A stretch of 64,000 nt of DNA from Dentipellis sp. KUC8613 (taxonomy: Eukaryota; Basidiomycota; Agaricomycetes; Russulales; Hericiaceae): positions 1 through 64,000 of the forward strand of contig NSJX01000067.1 of NCBI GenBank assembly GCA_002286715.1, in the 5' to 3' direction. The notes under the pieces were generated by a model. The model did not search any database and was not told where the DNA came from. It worked only from the letters and a program-made list of their open reading frames with translations. Position 1 is the stretch's first letter. Every line of letters starts with the position of its first letter. Of this stretch, positions 1 through 10,798 are shown piece after piece. The translations under genes were made by a program, and so were the position numbers.

Positions 1-725
1 CATGTAATGGTAATGATCCGAGGCCTCTTATCATGTCATTATCATATCTATGATTATGGGTTTCTATGATAATGCTAAATTAAGTTTTCCGACATGTTTA
101 TCCAGTGCGGGGCAGAGAGAGAAGACTGAGGCTTGTCATACGTGCTGGTTGTCGAGTCAGGAAGCAAGTGTTGAGTCGACGGTCGTGTCCGCGCCTCGGG
201 ACGGCCCGGCTTACTGGCGCGGGCGCGGGTCACGATCAGGTGATCCACGTGCCGACGTCACGTTCCCTCCTCCTCCCTGTGGGCGTCTATTTACGCTTGG
301 CTTGTATGTTTTCCTCCTCATCCTCGGTGTCGATACACGAGCCTTTCTAACCACGAAGACATCCCTACAGTAAACGCACAATATTCAACGGGGTCTTATA
401 TGTGATCCATTCAATTTGGATGCTTCCCAGAGCTGCCGCACGTTTATAGACCCGGGTTGCCAGTGTCCTAACTCTCATCCTCGTCTGCACCCACCGGTGA
501 AGCACAATATCATTATCCTTGCCCTTGAATACACTAACGACTTGCGAGCCTCGAAGTCGATGAGCAGAGAGGACCGCAACGAACGTACTTAGACCAAGCC
601 AGCCTTCAACATATTTAGAGACAGTGACGTAGGTCACGGCTAGATCTGTGCTCGCAGGACATAAAGCGCCCCCAATCTCGAGCGCACAGCGCTACCTGTT
701 ATCTCTGGAGCTGCGAGCCGAAACC
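1..725. other. Intergenic, no gene seen
   Basis: No reading frame here has coding character. The right end should hold the promoter and 5' UTR of the LanC-like gene. I see no convincing TATA box. An in-frame ATG at 648 could extend the next gene by 26 residues, but the residues it would add look less protein-like than those after the ATG at 726. Confidence 0.5.
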
Positions 726-2380
726 ATGCCAGAACAACTGCGCTATATCCCACTATCGGCCCTCCCACCTGCCCAATCGCTCGCAGACGCGACGGCGCTG
801 CGGGACAGATTTTCATCCGCACTTACCACGACGCTTGACGCCGTCAACGCGCACACCGCGGAGTACCCCCGGTCGACTATCTACACCGGTCTCGCAGGTA
901 AGCCCCCTTCTCACCACCGTGCGTCAATCTTCATTGACCAAAACACACAGGAATCTCATATCTCAACTACCACCTCTCCCGCTCTCCCGTACTACCACCC
1001 ACATCCCGCACCGCCCTCCGCACCCTCGCACAAAAACAACTCCGCGCAGCCCTCAAAGCAGACCCGCTCTCGCCCCCTCGTTCTGGAGCGAAAGTGGCAC
1101 TCCTGGACACGAGCATCGGCCCTGCGGCGCTCGTGCTGCTGTACCAGCTGCACTATTACGCCGACATCGCGTCTGCTTCCACTCCATTTGCCAATTCCAC
1201 TTCAGCTGGGGCTGGGACTGGGACTAGGTCGCCGTTCTCCAAGACCTCCTGCGCGCGCTGTGCTGAGTTGCTTAAATCCGCCTTCCAGCTGGCCCTCGCC
1301 GCCGAACCGGACGCAGACCCCGAAGATGGGTGCGAGCTGCTCTACGGCCGCGCGGGCCTACTGCACGCGCTGCTCCTCCTGCGCAACGCCGCGCAAGACA
1401 TCGATCCTACAGCTGACGGCGGGCTGCGCGCGCTCCTGGATCCTGTCATTAGCGATGCCGCCCTGGGCGGCCTCGTAAACAACATCGTTGCGCGGGGCGT
1501 GCAGGGTGCAGAACGGTTTCGGCTGGACGTGAGTCGTGGGAAGGGCAAGGGACGAGAAGACGAATGCATGCCTGCGCTCATGTGGAGCTGGCATGGGAAA
1601 AGGTATCTCGGGGGTGCGCATGGTGTAGGTAGGTACGCGCGTTGACCGCCAGGTTGATAGCGTTGTTGAGTGGATGTGGATTGGATTGGATAGCAGGCAT
1701 CCTCCTCGTCCTGCTGCATGCGCCCCCGGCGCTCTTCGAGGCGCATGCAGGCAAGATCCGCGAGACGCTAAGGTATATCGTGTCGCTGCAAGATGCGGAG
1801 GGGAACTGGCCTACGAAGGCCATGGCGGGATCGTCGAGAACGGGCGGGAACGAGCTCGTGCAGTGCGCCCTTCTCCCTCTGACCTCTTACTGCACAAAAC
1901 GAACGACTCACGACGGACGTATTCAGATGGTGCCACGGCGCGCCCGGCACCATCCCCCTGCTCGCGCGCACCCTTTACCTCTCACGCGCCGACCCAAGCC
2001 CACTATCACTCGACGCGCCGCTCACAGACACGCTTACCACCGCGCTCGCGCGTGCCGCCGACGTTACCTACGCGCGCGGGATGTTGCGCAAAGGCCCGGG
2101 TCTGTGCCACGGCGTCGCGGGGTGCGCGAGCGCGCTGTTCGCCGCGGCCGATGTTGACGACGAGCGGCGGCTCGTGCAGGGGTGCCATTTACTCGTGGGG
2201 TATTTAGAGTTGAGTGCACGCGCAGGAGGGCGGGCGTTTGCGAGGCCGGATTACCCGTGGAGTTTGTATGAGGGCTTGGGGGGACTATGTGCGGTGCTTG
2301 GGGAGGCGGTGGAGAGATTGGGTGAGGGGCAGTCTGGGAGCGGGAGGTGGGGAGTGTTGGGAGGTGGGGGGTTGGTGTAG
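726..2380 (+). CDS. LanC-like (lanthionine synthetase C-like) protein
   Basis: This is a eukaryotic LANCL-type protein of 490 aa in four exons. Introns are at 898-950, 1629-1693 and 1863-1926, and the spliced length is a whole number of codons. The family folds as an alpha/alpha toroid with a zinc site. Two of the Zn-binding blocks are visible: WCHGAPG just after the third intron and GLCHGVAG near 2100, supplying the expected Cys, Cys and His ligands. The upstream SWHGKRYLGGAHGV block, split by intron 2, is also typical. Animal LANCLs bind glutathione and add it to dehydrated Ser/Thr residues; that the same holds here is inference. There is no signal peptide, so it is probably cytosolic. The ATG at 726 was chosen because MPEQLRYIP begins the recognisable protein. 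No bacteriocin precursor or LanB/LanM partner is nearby. Confidence 0.88.
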
Positions 2381-2568
2381 AAGGATTGGATAGAAGGACA
2401 TTTATTGTTACATCGGTGGATGTTTCCGTCCATGGTGCGTACCGTTTTCCACCTTCTACTTGTACAAGACTGTAGCTACTCACTCAAAATCAGTCGAGTA
2501 TATGCGGGTTATAACCGGCTTACCTATCATGTCTTAAACCCTTTCCCAGAGCCAGCTTTCCCCGCGCT

Positions 2569-3494
2569 TCACAGCTCCTCAGCGATATCATCCGGAAACA
2601 CGACGTCCTTCAGAAAAGCCCGCGATATGGCCTGCACAACACGCGGCGCGTTATCCCTCTCGATGCCCATGTCCACGAGCGCCTGAATGAGCTCGGGCTT
2701 GCTGAGCGGGTCCTCGGCGACCGCGGTGACGGACGCGCGCGTTGCAATTGGCGGTCCGGGCTGTTGAGCGTCGAGGACTTCATGCGCAGTAGGGTGAGCT
2801 TGAGCGCGGGTGCGAGTGGTGGTACTGGAGCGAAGGGTGCGGCAGGTGGGCGATGCGGAGATGAATGGCTGGTCCTGCACGGTCGCCGTGTTCGAATCGG
2901 ACTGGCCATGGGAAGCGGATGCGAATCCGAGACTAGCAACATGGTCCCGAAGCAGAGCAAAATACCTCTCGTAGCACCTCTCGGCCTTCTTGAACGTGCG
3001 GTCCATCTCCTGCGGCGCAGTTATGCGTGTATCAGTCAAGATTCCCACCGCAAACACGAAGACCCAGAAATCCATATACGACGATCGGACCCCAATAGGG
3101 GTACAAGCAACGCATAACGCACCTTCGTCCAAATACCTTCCGCGACCGCCTCATCGCGCATCTCCTGGTCCTCCTGCAGCTCGCGCACCAGCGTGTCCAT
3201 TTCTTCCAGCGCGGACTGGATCTCTGCGTCTATCGCTGATCTGTCAGCGGGATCGTGGTCGGTGGTGCTGGTACTCGGGTTGTTTAGGCTAGCGCTGGGT
3301 TCATCGCTGTTATTAGAGCCGTAGGCCTTGTCGTCTAATCCCGAGAGTTTGTCGTTTTTCGAGCTCGAAGGCCCAGCAGCATCGCGCAGCCCGGAGTCTG
3401 GGGCATGAGCGTGCGCGTGCCGGAGCGCCTGCACGCTCCGAAGCTGCTCCCTCTGAGCCTTGCTGCGGCGTTTGTGCGCTGGTACACGAGGCAT
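2569..3494 (-). CDS. Uncharacterised protein with UBA-like C-terminus
   Basis: Two exons with an intron at 3010-3122 give 270 aa, and the frame is continuous across the splice. The N-terminus is basic (MPRVPAHKRRSKAQREQ). An acidic, helical stretch follows (SALEEMDTLVRELQEDQEM), then EMDRTFKKAERCYERYFALL, which is probably coiled coil, and a low-complexity Ser/Thr linker. The last 50 residues (PELIQALVDMGIERDNA...VVQAI) resemble a UBA-type three-helix bundle with its MGI/MGF loop. That suggests ubiquitin binding, but this is inference from one motif. An in-frame ATG at 3593 would add 33 residues. I do not recognise the full-length family. The gene is divergent from the histone deacetylase gene to its right. 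Confidence 0.7.
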
Positions 3495-3691
3495 GTCGTT
3501 GCCGTCGTTGCCGTCGTTGGTGGGCTTGAGCTTGATGATGAGGTTCGGGAAGAAGAGACCAGACCTGCTCGACTCGCGACGACCAGGTGTCACGTACGCG
3601 TCGCGTCACAGCGCGTCATACCTGGTGACCGTGACATTACACGCCGGCGCTTGTTATGGGTGACCGTAACCGCGAGGCTCAAGCTCCTTGG

Positions 3692-3724
3692 CGACCCTGT
3701 CCTTGTCCTTGTCCTTGTCCTTGT
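3692..3724. repeat. TCCTTG hexanucleotide tandem repeat in divergent promoter
   Basis: About four to five head-to-tail copies of a (T)CCTTG(T) unit lie in the interval between the UBA-like gene (minus) and the histone deacetylase gene (plus), about 50 bases before the deacetylase ATG. It is a pyrimidine-rich microsatellite on the plus strand. It could be part of a CT-rich core promoter, as is common in fungi, or simply slippage-prone DNA. Confidence 0.75.
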
Positions 3725-3772
3725 ACTAGTATCTGGGTTTTACCTATCCTCGGCTTTGACTGTATCATATCC

Positions 3773-5560
3773 ATGGATTCCCCGTCGTCGCTTCCACCCC
3801 TTTCTGCTTCATCACCGCCACAACCGCCACAGCAGCAACCGCAACCCTCACCGCGCCGCGTGCTCTACGTCGCCTCTGAGCGCCTTGCCAAAGTCAGCTT
3901 CTTCTCTTCTCGCTCATCGTGCTCCTAACGTTCATTATTGATACTATTATCTCCGTGTATCACGTACACAGCTCGCCTCGCTCCTCCCCTCAAACCCAAA
4001 CCGCGCGCTCGCCGTACATGCGCTGCACATCGCGCTCGGGCTGCTGCGGCCCGAGTACCCTCCTCTTCCTCCCTCTGTATCAACCGCGTCTGCACCTGCA
4101 GACTCAACGCAGAACAGTCCCGCGCAGGCCCACGCAGATGCGGCTGCGAACACGGACGCAGAGGACGCGCCGCCACCACCACCGCGAACGACATTCCGCC
4201 TCCTACGCCCCCCACCTGCGACGGCGCAGGACCTCGCCGCGTTCCACACGAAAGACTACATCGCCGCATTGCTCGCCGAGCGCCCCAATTCGAAGACGGA
4301 TGAGCACACGGACTCGGGTGCAGGGACCGGGGCGGATGTGGAATTTGGGCTCGAGGATGTACGTCGTGTCTCTCGCTTCTGGCACGCGCGTTTCAAAGAG
4401 CTATCAAGCTTGCACGCAACGAGTCTGAGCATGGACTGGGTGGTTCACTAACGCGCTCCATGGTACACGTAGGACTGCCCACCGTTCGCAGGCCTCGGCG
4501 CGTACGCGCTCGCCATCGCGGGTGCGACGCTCGCTGCAGCGCGTGCGCTCGCGCGGGGCGAGGCGGACGTCGCGATATGCTGGGATGGCGGCCGGTGCGT
4601 GCCCCATCCCCAATCTCTTCATGTCCTCCTAATCCTCATGCACCCGCGCAGGCACCACGCGCACAAATCGCACGCATCTGGCTTCTGCTACGTCAACGAC
4701 TGCGTCCTCGCGCTCCTCGCGCTCAAACGCGCCTCCACCCCCCTCCCCCGCGCGCTTCCCCCCTCCCCACCACCCCGCAAGCCGCGCATCATGTACCTCG
4801 ACCTGGATCTGCACTTCGGCGACGCCGTCGCGGCCGCGTTCCACACGCCGCTCGCCTCGCGCCCCGCCGCGCCACCGCCGCAGATCCTCACGCTCTCCAT
4901 GCACCACACGCACCCGACGTTCTTCCCGCCCTCGCCGCTCGCGGGCCTGCCGGACCCCGCGAGCGCGGCCTTCGACCCGTACACGCTCGCGCTCCCGCTG
5001 CGCGCGGGCTACGGCGCGCGCACGGTGCAGAGGGTGTGGGACGGCGCGGTGGAGCGCGTCAGGGCAGCGTACAAGCCGGATGTGGTCGTGCTGCAGTGTG
5101 GGTGCGACGCGCTCGCGGGGGACCGGTGTGCGGTGGGGAATTGGTCTCTCGGTGGCGCGGGGGCGGGAAAGGGCGAGGGCGGCATGGGGTGGTGCGTCGC
5201 GCGGGTGCTGGCCTGGCCCGGCGCGCGGGTGCTGCTGCTCGGCGGCGGGGGGTACAACACGCCGAGCGCGGCGCGCGCGTACGCGTATCTGACATCCATC
5301 GCGGTGCGTCGTTTTCCTGTCTCTCATTGCCTCTGCTTTTGTGCGTGTGTTGAGATGCTCGGGCGACGCAGCGCGGCGCGCCGCTGCCGCTCGACACGCC
5401 CATCCCGGAGCACGCGGGCTTCCCGCTGTACGCGCCGGGGTTTACGCTCGACGTGCTGCCTGGGAACGTGCGCGATGAGAATGGGGACGCGTGGGTGGAG
5501 GAGGTGTGTGGTGTTTTCGGGGAGGTCGCGCGGGTTATTCGGGAGAGGGCGGCGGCGTAG
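3773..5560 (+). CDS. Class I histone deacetylase (Hos1/HDAC8-like)
   Basis: This is a zinc-dependent histone/lysine deacetylase of 489 aa in five exons. Introns are at 3893-3971, 4359-4472, 4595-4651 and 5304-5371, and the spliced length is a whole number of codons. Recognisable blocks in order are RVLYVASERL, FAGLGAYALAIAGAT, the active-site His pair in GGRHHAHKSHASGFCYVND, the metal-binding DLDLHFGDAV, HPTFFPP, the third metal Asp in QCGCDALAGDR, and the catalytic-Tyr loop GGGGYNTPSAARAY. All catalytic and zinc residues seem present. The metal loop reads DLHFGDAV rather than the usual DxHHGDGV, so the non-ligand second His and a Gly are replaced. GNWSLGG after the AGDR block resembles Hos1/HDAC8 rather than Rpd3. 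A Pro/Ala-rich insert of about 50 residues follows HIALGLLRPEY. It is probably nuclear and acts on chromatin. Confidence 0.9.
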
Positions 5561-6677
5561 GCGTAAACGTGAAGATCATTCGGGATGGGGGGTCAGTGTC
5601 GGGTTTGAGATGGTGCAGGGTGCATGGTGGATGTCGAGAGCCGTTGGCGGTGCATCAGGACAGACGGGACCAGGATCAGGGCAGGCTGTGAGGACGAGTT
5701 GGTGTCGATTGACGCGCCGCGCCGCGAAGCTGTCAGCCGCGTCACGCTGCACGTCAACGGGCCACGGCCGACACCGACGCCGACACCGCCCCGCTGCCCG
5801 GCCGCGCGGGCTCATCCTCGCACCGCGCCGACGCCGACGCGCGCCCCGGCCGACGCGATGGCCGCGATAATATTGCCAGCAAGTGCTCAATTTAGCCTCG
5901 TCGTCGCCGTCGCCGATCCCGGACTCGGAGGGGAAGGCGCGTTCCGTAGCTGGTAAGTGCACGTCCACGTACCGACTGTATTGGCATTGGTATTGGTAGT
6001 GGAGGAGTGGCATGGGAGTCGGAAGCCGCCGAACATTCTTCTGTCGTCGATGCCAGGGTGGATCACGGGGCACCGAGACGGGAGTGAGGCGGGACATTGC
6101 CAGCAGGCAAAGTGCTGTACATGCATATGTGTGGGACGCGGGCGTGGGGTGCCGGGGCGATCCCAGGCCCGAAGATGCACACGGCGCAAGACGGTGGACA
6201 CGCGCAAACGTGAATCTGACAGGCTCGGAATCCCGATGCCGAGTGCTGGTTCTTGATTCGCTGTCAGTGCTGCCTGCTTCGGTGGACGGTGGACCTGTGT
6301 CGTGCTTAGTGCTCACCGCTTCGTGTTTGGTGCTAGCATCGCATATGGACGTCTATCGCGGTCGACTATCGTGCATTTGCAAGTCTGCCATCTACCATCT
6401 ATCAACGAGCGAGTCCGATGACGGACCTCGCTAGTCTATAGGCGCGAATGTGTGGCGGCTAGAGGCTAGTCGTTTTCCGGAGGCGCCTGAGCGCGGGCGT
6501 GACGTTTTCCAGGCTGGAAGGTGCGGGAAAGATCACTGCCTTTGCGCTCTCCTTATAAGCCCCGAGGGTGGAGCGGCACTCGGTATAGCTGTTCCCCGCT
6601 CGACCTGACTTGACTTTCGCGTTCTTGCCCTTCTCCTCGCTCCTCTCGACCTCCGACTCGACTTGACCTTCGCCGCG
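5561..6677. other. Intergenic, 1.1 kb, no gene seen
   Basis: It holds the 3' flank of the deacetylase gene and the promoter of the SYGS-repeat gene. A TTATAAG element near 6552-6559 lies about 120 bases before that gene's ATG and is a possible TATA box. Nothing else is supported. Confidence 0.5.
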
Positions 6678-7964
6678 ATGTCTTACAACAACGATAACAA
6701 CAACGATTCGTACGGGAGCGGCAGGCGCGATCGCGACAACGACAACTCGTACGGGTCGTCTAACAACGATTCGTACGGGTCGTCGGGCAACAACAACAAC
6801 TCGTATGGTTCCGGCAACAACGACAACTCGTACGGCTCGTCCAACAACGACTCGTATGGCTCGAACAACAACGACTCGTACGGCTCGTCGAACAAGCGCG
6901 GCGGGGACCGCGATAACGACAACAGCAACTCGTACGGCTCGTCGAACAACGATTCGTATGGGTCGTCGAACACCGACAACTCGTACGGCTCGTCCAACAA
7001 GCGCGACAACGACCGCGACAACAGCAACTCGTATGGGTCTTCGAACAACGACTCTTACGGCTCGTCGAACAACGACTCGTATGGTTCCAACAGGAAGAAC
7101 GACTCGTACGGCTCGTCGAACAATGATTCTTACGGGTCCTCGAACAACGACTCGTACGGGTCCTCGAACAAGCGCGATAACGACAACAGCAACTCGTACG
7201 GGTCGGGCAACAACAACAACAACGACGACTCGTATGGCTCGTCGAACAAGCGCGATAACGACAGCAACAGCAACTCGTACGGGTCGTCGAACAACGATTC
7301 CTACGGCTCGTCGAACAACGACTCGTACGGTTCCACCAAGAAGAACGACTCGTACGGGTCTTCGAACAACGACAGCTACGGCTCGTCTAACAACGACAGC
7401 TACGGCTCCAACAACAAGAGCGACTCGTACGGGTCCTCGAACAACGACTCGTATGGCTCGTCCAACAACAACAACAGCGACTCGTACGGCTCGTCGAACA
7501 AGACCTCGGGCAACGACGACTTCATCACGCGCGGCGTCAGCTCCGTCGCGCAGAAGGCCGGGTACAACCTCGTGCGTCTCTTCCTTCCTTCCTTCCTTCC
7601 TCCCTCCCGCTCTTCCCCGCTCTTCCGCGCGCGTTCGTCGTCTGTGATTTGATGCTGACATGGTGCGTGATGCAGGATGAGAACACGGCGAGCAAGATCG
7701 GCGAGGGCATCCGCGAGGGGCTGTCCAAGTTCGGCGGTGGTGCGTCTGCTTTCTCTCACTTCTACCTTCGTTCTTTCTTCCTCTGCGCCCGTTCGCGCGG
7801 TGGTGGTTGCTTTCGGCGTCATGGCATTCACCTTTCTACAGTGCGTCTGCTCTATATTCGATGCTGACGTGCACTTCTCTCTAGGCTTCTAATCTGCGTT
7901 TGTTGTCCGTTTTGGTTGCTGGATCGTTGTAGGGGATAAGGCGAAAGGAAGATTCGAATTGTAG
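6678..7964 (+). CDS. SYGS-repeat, Asn/Asp/Ser-rich low-complexity protein
   Basis: The first exon (6678-7571) encodes 298 residues made almost wholly of 27 copies of SYGS with linkers such as SNND, NNND and SNKRDND. The intron at 7572-7675 leads to GYNLDENTASKIGEGIREGLSKFGG, a likely amphipathic helix. The 3' end is uncertain. An acceptor at 7932 gives a DKAKGRFEL end (329 aa, stop at 7962-7964); an acceptor at 7884 gives a stop at 7890-7892 (321 aa). The repeat part is hydrophilic and uncharged apart from spaced Lys/Arg cassettes. It looks intrinsically disordered, with regularly spaced tyrosines as in proteins that form condensates. There is no signal peptide. I do not recognise a named family. 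Roles in stress protection or assembly formation are guesses. Confidence 0.78.
6705..7505 (+). repeat. Coding minisatellite: 27 degenerate SYGS units
   Basis: The array repeats a unit close to tcg-tac-ggc-tcg-tcg-aac-aac-gac, 24-27 bases, with synonymous variation between copies (tcgtac, tcgtat, agctac; ggctcg, gggtcg, ggttcc). The synonymous drift says the array is not freshly amplified. Basic cassettes recur at roughly every third unit. Confidence 0.85.
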
Positions 7965-9383
7965 GCTGTAGGGGGTGACAATAAGGGAAGAATATAACTT
8001 CGTGATGAACTTCAGTGCTCGGCGTATCCATATCTATGTCTGCGTCCGTATCCGCGCGTCAGTTGAATGGTTACCAGCAATGGACCACTCGGAAGGCGAG
8101 TTGTAACTGCAACAGTCATGCAATATCGCGAAGTCCGGAGACTGAGTTGCGAATTGCGAACGATAACAAACTCGGGGGCTATAGAACTGCTACACTTACA
8201 AGTTCGCAGGTTCGTACATTGCCTACTTCGTCCAGCGCAAGCGTTCGTCGCGTGGGCGCCGATCGACTGGTACTAGGATTACCGGGTTCGGAGCATGGGC
8301 AGGATGAGGAATGATGTGGAGAAGGCATGCACGCACGTATATGTACTGTGACATTCCGGATATGGGTGCGGATGCAGACCAATATAGTATCCCTCGCTCC
8401 GAATCCGGGTCCTGGACCTCGGAAAGGGCTATGCGGTATGCTTACTGGCGATTACCTGTATGCACAAGGTCAGCTGCGACTGGCGGCGAGGGGCTCTCCG
8501 TGAGCAGTAAATTCCCACCGCAGTCCATATATGCGCCTAGTATCCTTTATTCTTAGGCTGGAAGAGACAGCAAATAACTTTACTCTGTGACTGCGAACGT
8601 GCACGCACGATCATAATCCTGCGGCTGGGGTTTCAATTTGCATGCCAGCGGTGGATCACCAGGGCCTTCGCCCCGGGCCCTGATGAGGTGCGATGGCACT
8701 CATCTGAACCCGTCTGCCGGTGACGCGCCGGCTCATGCTCGAATGCCAGATGATGGACACCAGCCTCCAGTGGCTAGTGACGCCGCAATCCGTGGGTGGA
8801 GCCCTCGACTTGGATTTGCACACCCAATACCGGGGATGGATGATGCGAATGCTGTGACTGGGGATGCAAACATTGGAATTCGGCCGGCCAGAGGTGAGGA
8901 GAGAGAGAGCCTGCTGGAATACGTGACGTGACGGCTGTTAGGTACGTAGTCCAGAGCGTATAGTCACTAGCCAATCGTGTGGCCATGTATGGGAAGCCCC
9001 CCAGGTTCCAGGGTGTCGGGGAGTGTTGTCGAAGCAGGGAGTTCGCGATCGTGTAGGCGCGTATTTAGGCGTATTTATATGCACATATGTTTGCGCACGC
9101 CGTCGCGATCGTATATACATACCTAGTATCTTGACCTTACTCTCCAGCCAGCAGCTATCGGCGGAAGCAGCCTGCATGGCCGCCCGATGGGACACGATTT
9201 CGAGTCCAGGTTCCAAGGGTCCAACGAAGTCTCGCCTGGCTCTGCTGTCAGTCAAAACCTGCCAGCCCACTCGCATAACATAATCATACACCGTTATACA
9301 TTTCCGTCAGTTACTTTACCTCTTCTATCTTCATTTCCTGCACCACACTACCCTTAGGCCCTCCTCCTACCTCGTCAATCAGC
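7965..9383. other. Intergenic, 1.4 kb, no gene seen
   Basis: Short open frames occur on both strands, but none has splice-linked continuation, family motifs or convincing composition. The stretch covers the 3' ends of the SYGS-repeat gene (plus) and the HAAO gene (minus), so the flanking genes converge here. Confidence 0.5.
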
Positions 9384-10370
9384 CTACTTGGCATCCGCCA
9401 CGGCCCCACACGCCGCACAGCGCCTGCGCTCGGGGTCCTCCTGCCACGCACGGATGAGCGGCTTGAGCTGCGTGCCGAGGTCTGTGACGTGAAAGGCCTC
9501 TTCGCGGACGATCGTGGGCTTCGGGTGTGCGCCGGCGCGGCAGTACCAGCGCAGGCGGTCTGGTGGGTGGCAAATGGGGGTATGCGGTACAGGGGCGAAA
9601 GGTGAGCGGTGAAGCCCAGGGCAGCGTGCAGCGAGGGAAGAGGCGAGGCGAGGGACGGAGCGGAAAAGAAAAGACAGAATATGAGCGTCAGAATGAAGCA
9701 TGTCAGAGCAGGACGAATATCGCAACCCGACCCCGCGCCCGGCCAGAAGATGGTCAGATGTGGGAGCGGGCGCACGACAGCGGGAAAGGAAGAGGACATT
9801 TAGAGAGAAGACGCACCGATTGCCTCAGCAGGCCGCACGCGCTCGACGACGAGCCCGATCGTGTCCGCGAAGCGCACGGGGTTGTGAGGCGTGTTGCCTG
9901 TGCGAAGGTTCGGAGGTCAGGCTTGCCAATGGAAAAGCGCACACGCGAGACGCACCGGGCAGCATGAACATCTCGCCCTCGCCGATGTGGATGTCGCGGA
10001 ACTCGTCCCCGTCGACGACGCTCAGGAGCATCGCGCCTTTGTGTTGGTAAAACCATTCCTGTCGGCAGGCGTCGTCAGCACGCCGCTCTCAGCTCTTGCT
10101 CCTTGCCCGCTCCCGTTTCCGTCCCTGCGCAGGTAGAAGAGAGCGAACCGGCGCTGCGGGGTACAGGGACAAGAGATAAACAGGAGGATGAGAAAGCGCA
10201 CGCACCTCCGTTTCGTTGACATGGTAGTCGTTCCGCTCATTCGGGCCCCCCACCGCCATCACGATGAAGTCCGTGCCCGCGTACAGGCAGAAGTTGTTCA
10301 CGGGTGGCTGCAGGAGGTGCCCGTTCTCGGAGAGCCATTTCGGGAAGTTGAGTGGGGGCGCGAGCGGCAT
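9384..10370 (-). CDS. BNA1: 3-hydroxyanthranilate 3,4-dioxygenase
   Basis: This Fe(II)-dependent ring-opening dioxygenase of the kynurenine route to NAD converts 3-hydroxyanthranilate to the precursor of quinolinate. The N-terminus ([13 protein letters not shown]) is followed by NDYHVNETE, then after an intron [12 protein letters not shown], then [10 protein letters not shown] and, after another intron, [22 protein letters not shown]. The metal ligands of the cupin barrel (His in DYH, Glu in the E-W block, His in TPHNP) are all present. The last exon carries RWYCRAGAH and ends [13 protein letters not shown]. One Cys-x-x-Cys pair is visible at the C-terminus. The first (WYC) lacks its partner Cys, so a C-terminal rubredoxin-like metal site is probably incomplete. 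There are three introns. The enzyme is cytosolic. No other NAD-pathway gene is adjacent. Confidence 0.92.
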
Positions 10371-10798
10371 GGTGCTTCGAGTTGGAGCGGATTCAAATCA
10401 GACTGGGACGACGGATGAGAATGAGGCGGGGAAGAAAGATGAGGGATGTTGCAGATGCTGACTATTTCAGCGCTGGGGGCTGGATGAATAAGACCGCTTG
10501 CTGGTGGGGTGACTCCTAGGCCTGGAATTTCTAAAACACAGGTAAGAAGAGCAGTCAATCCCGGCACTTCAGTGCATGTGCTTATCGACGTGCACCCTGC
10601 GCACCTACCGTACACACCGCGTACTTCTGTTACTGTACCGTGAGTAGGATCGCAGTCGGACGGAGGCGATTACATTTCTAAGACTCGGGGGAGCGGAAGC
10701 ACTTCACCGGGACTCCTCGCGGCGCGCCTGGGCCGGTGCACGTGCTCGCAATGCAAGTATTGACATCATATGGCAAGGTACACAGCTCTACCACCATC
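10371..10798. other. Intergenic, HAAO promoter side
   Basis: It contains the upstream region of the dioxygenase gene (minus strand) and the 5' flank of the tRNA-Thr gene. No open frame or repeat stands out. Confidence 0.5.

Noticed and set aside
726..2380. Lanthipeptide biosynthetic cluster
   Set aside because: Only a LanC-like protein is present; there is no dehydratase, precursor peptide, protease or transporter gene near it.
4460..5353. 297-codon plus-strand ORF in another frame
   Set aside because: It overlaps the histone deacetylase exons in a shifted frame; the deacetylase frame holds all catalytic motifs.
6459..7661. 400-codon minus-strand ORF as a real gene
   Set aside because: It is the stop-free antisense of the SYGS coding repeats, has a monotonous Val/Arg composition dictated by those codons, and no motif.
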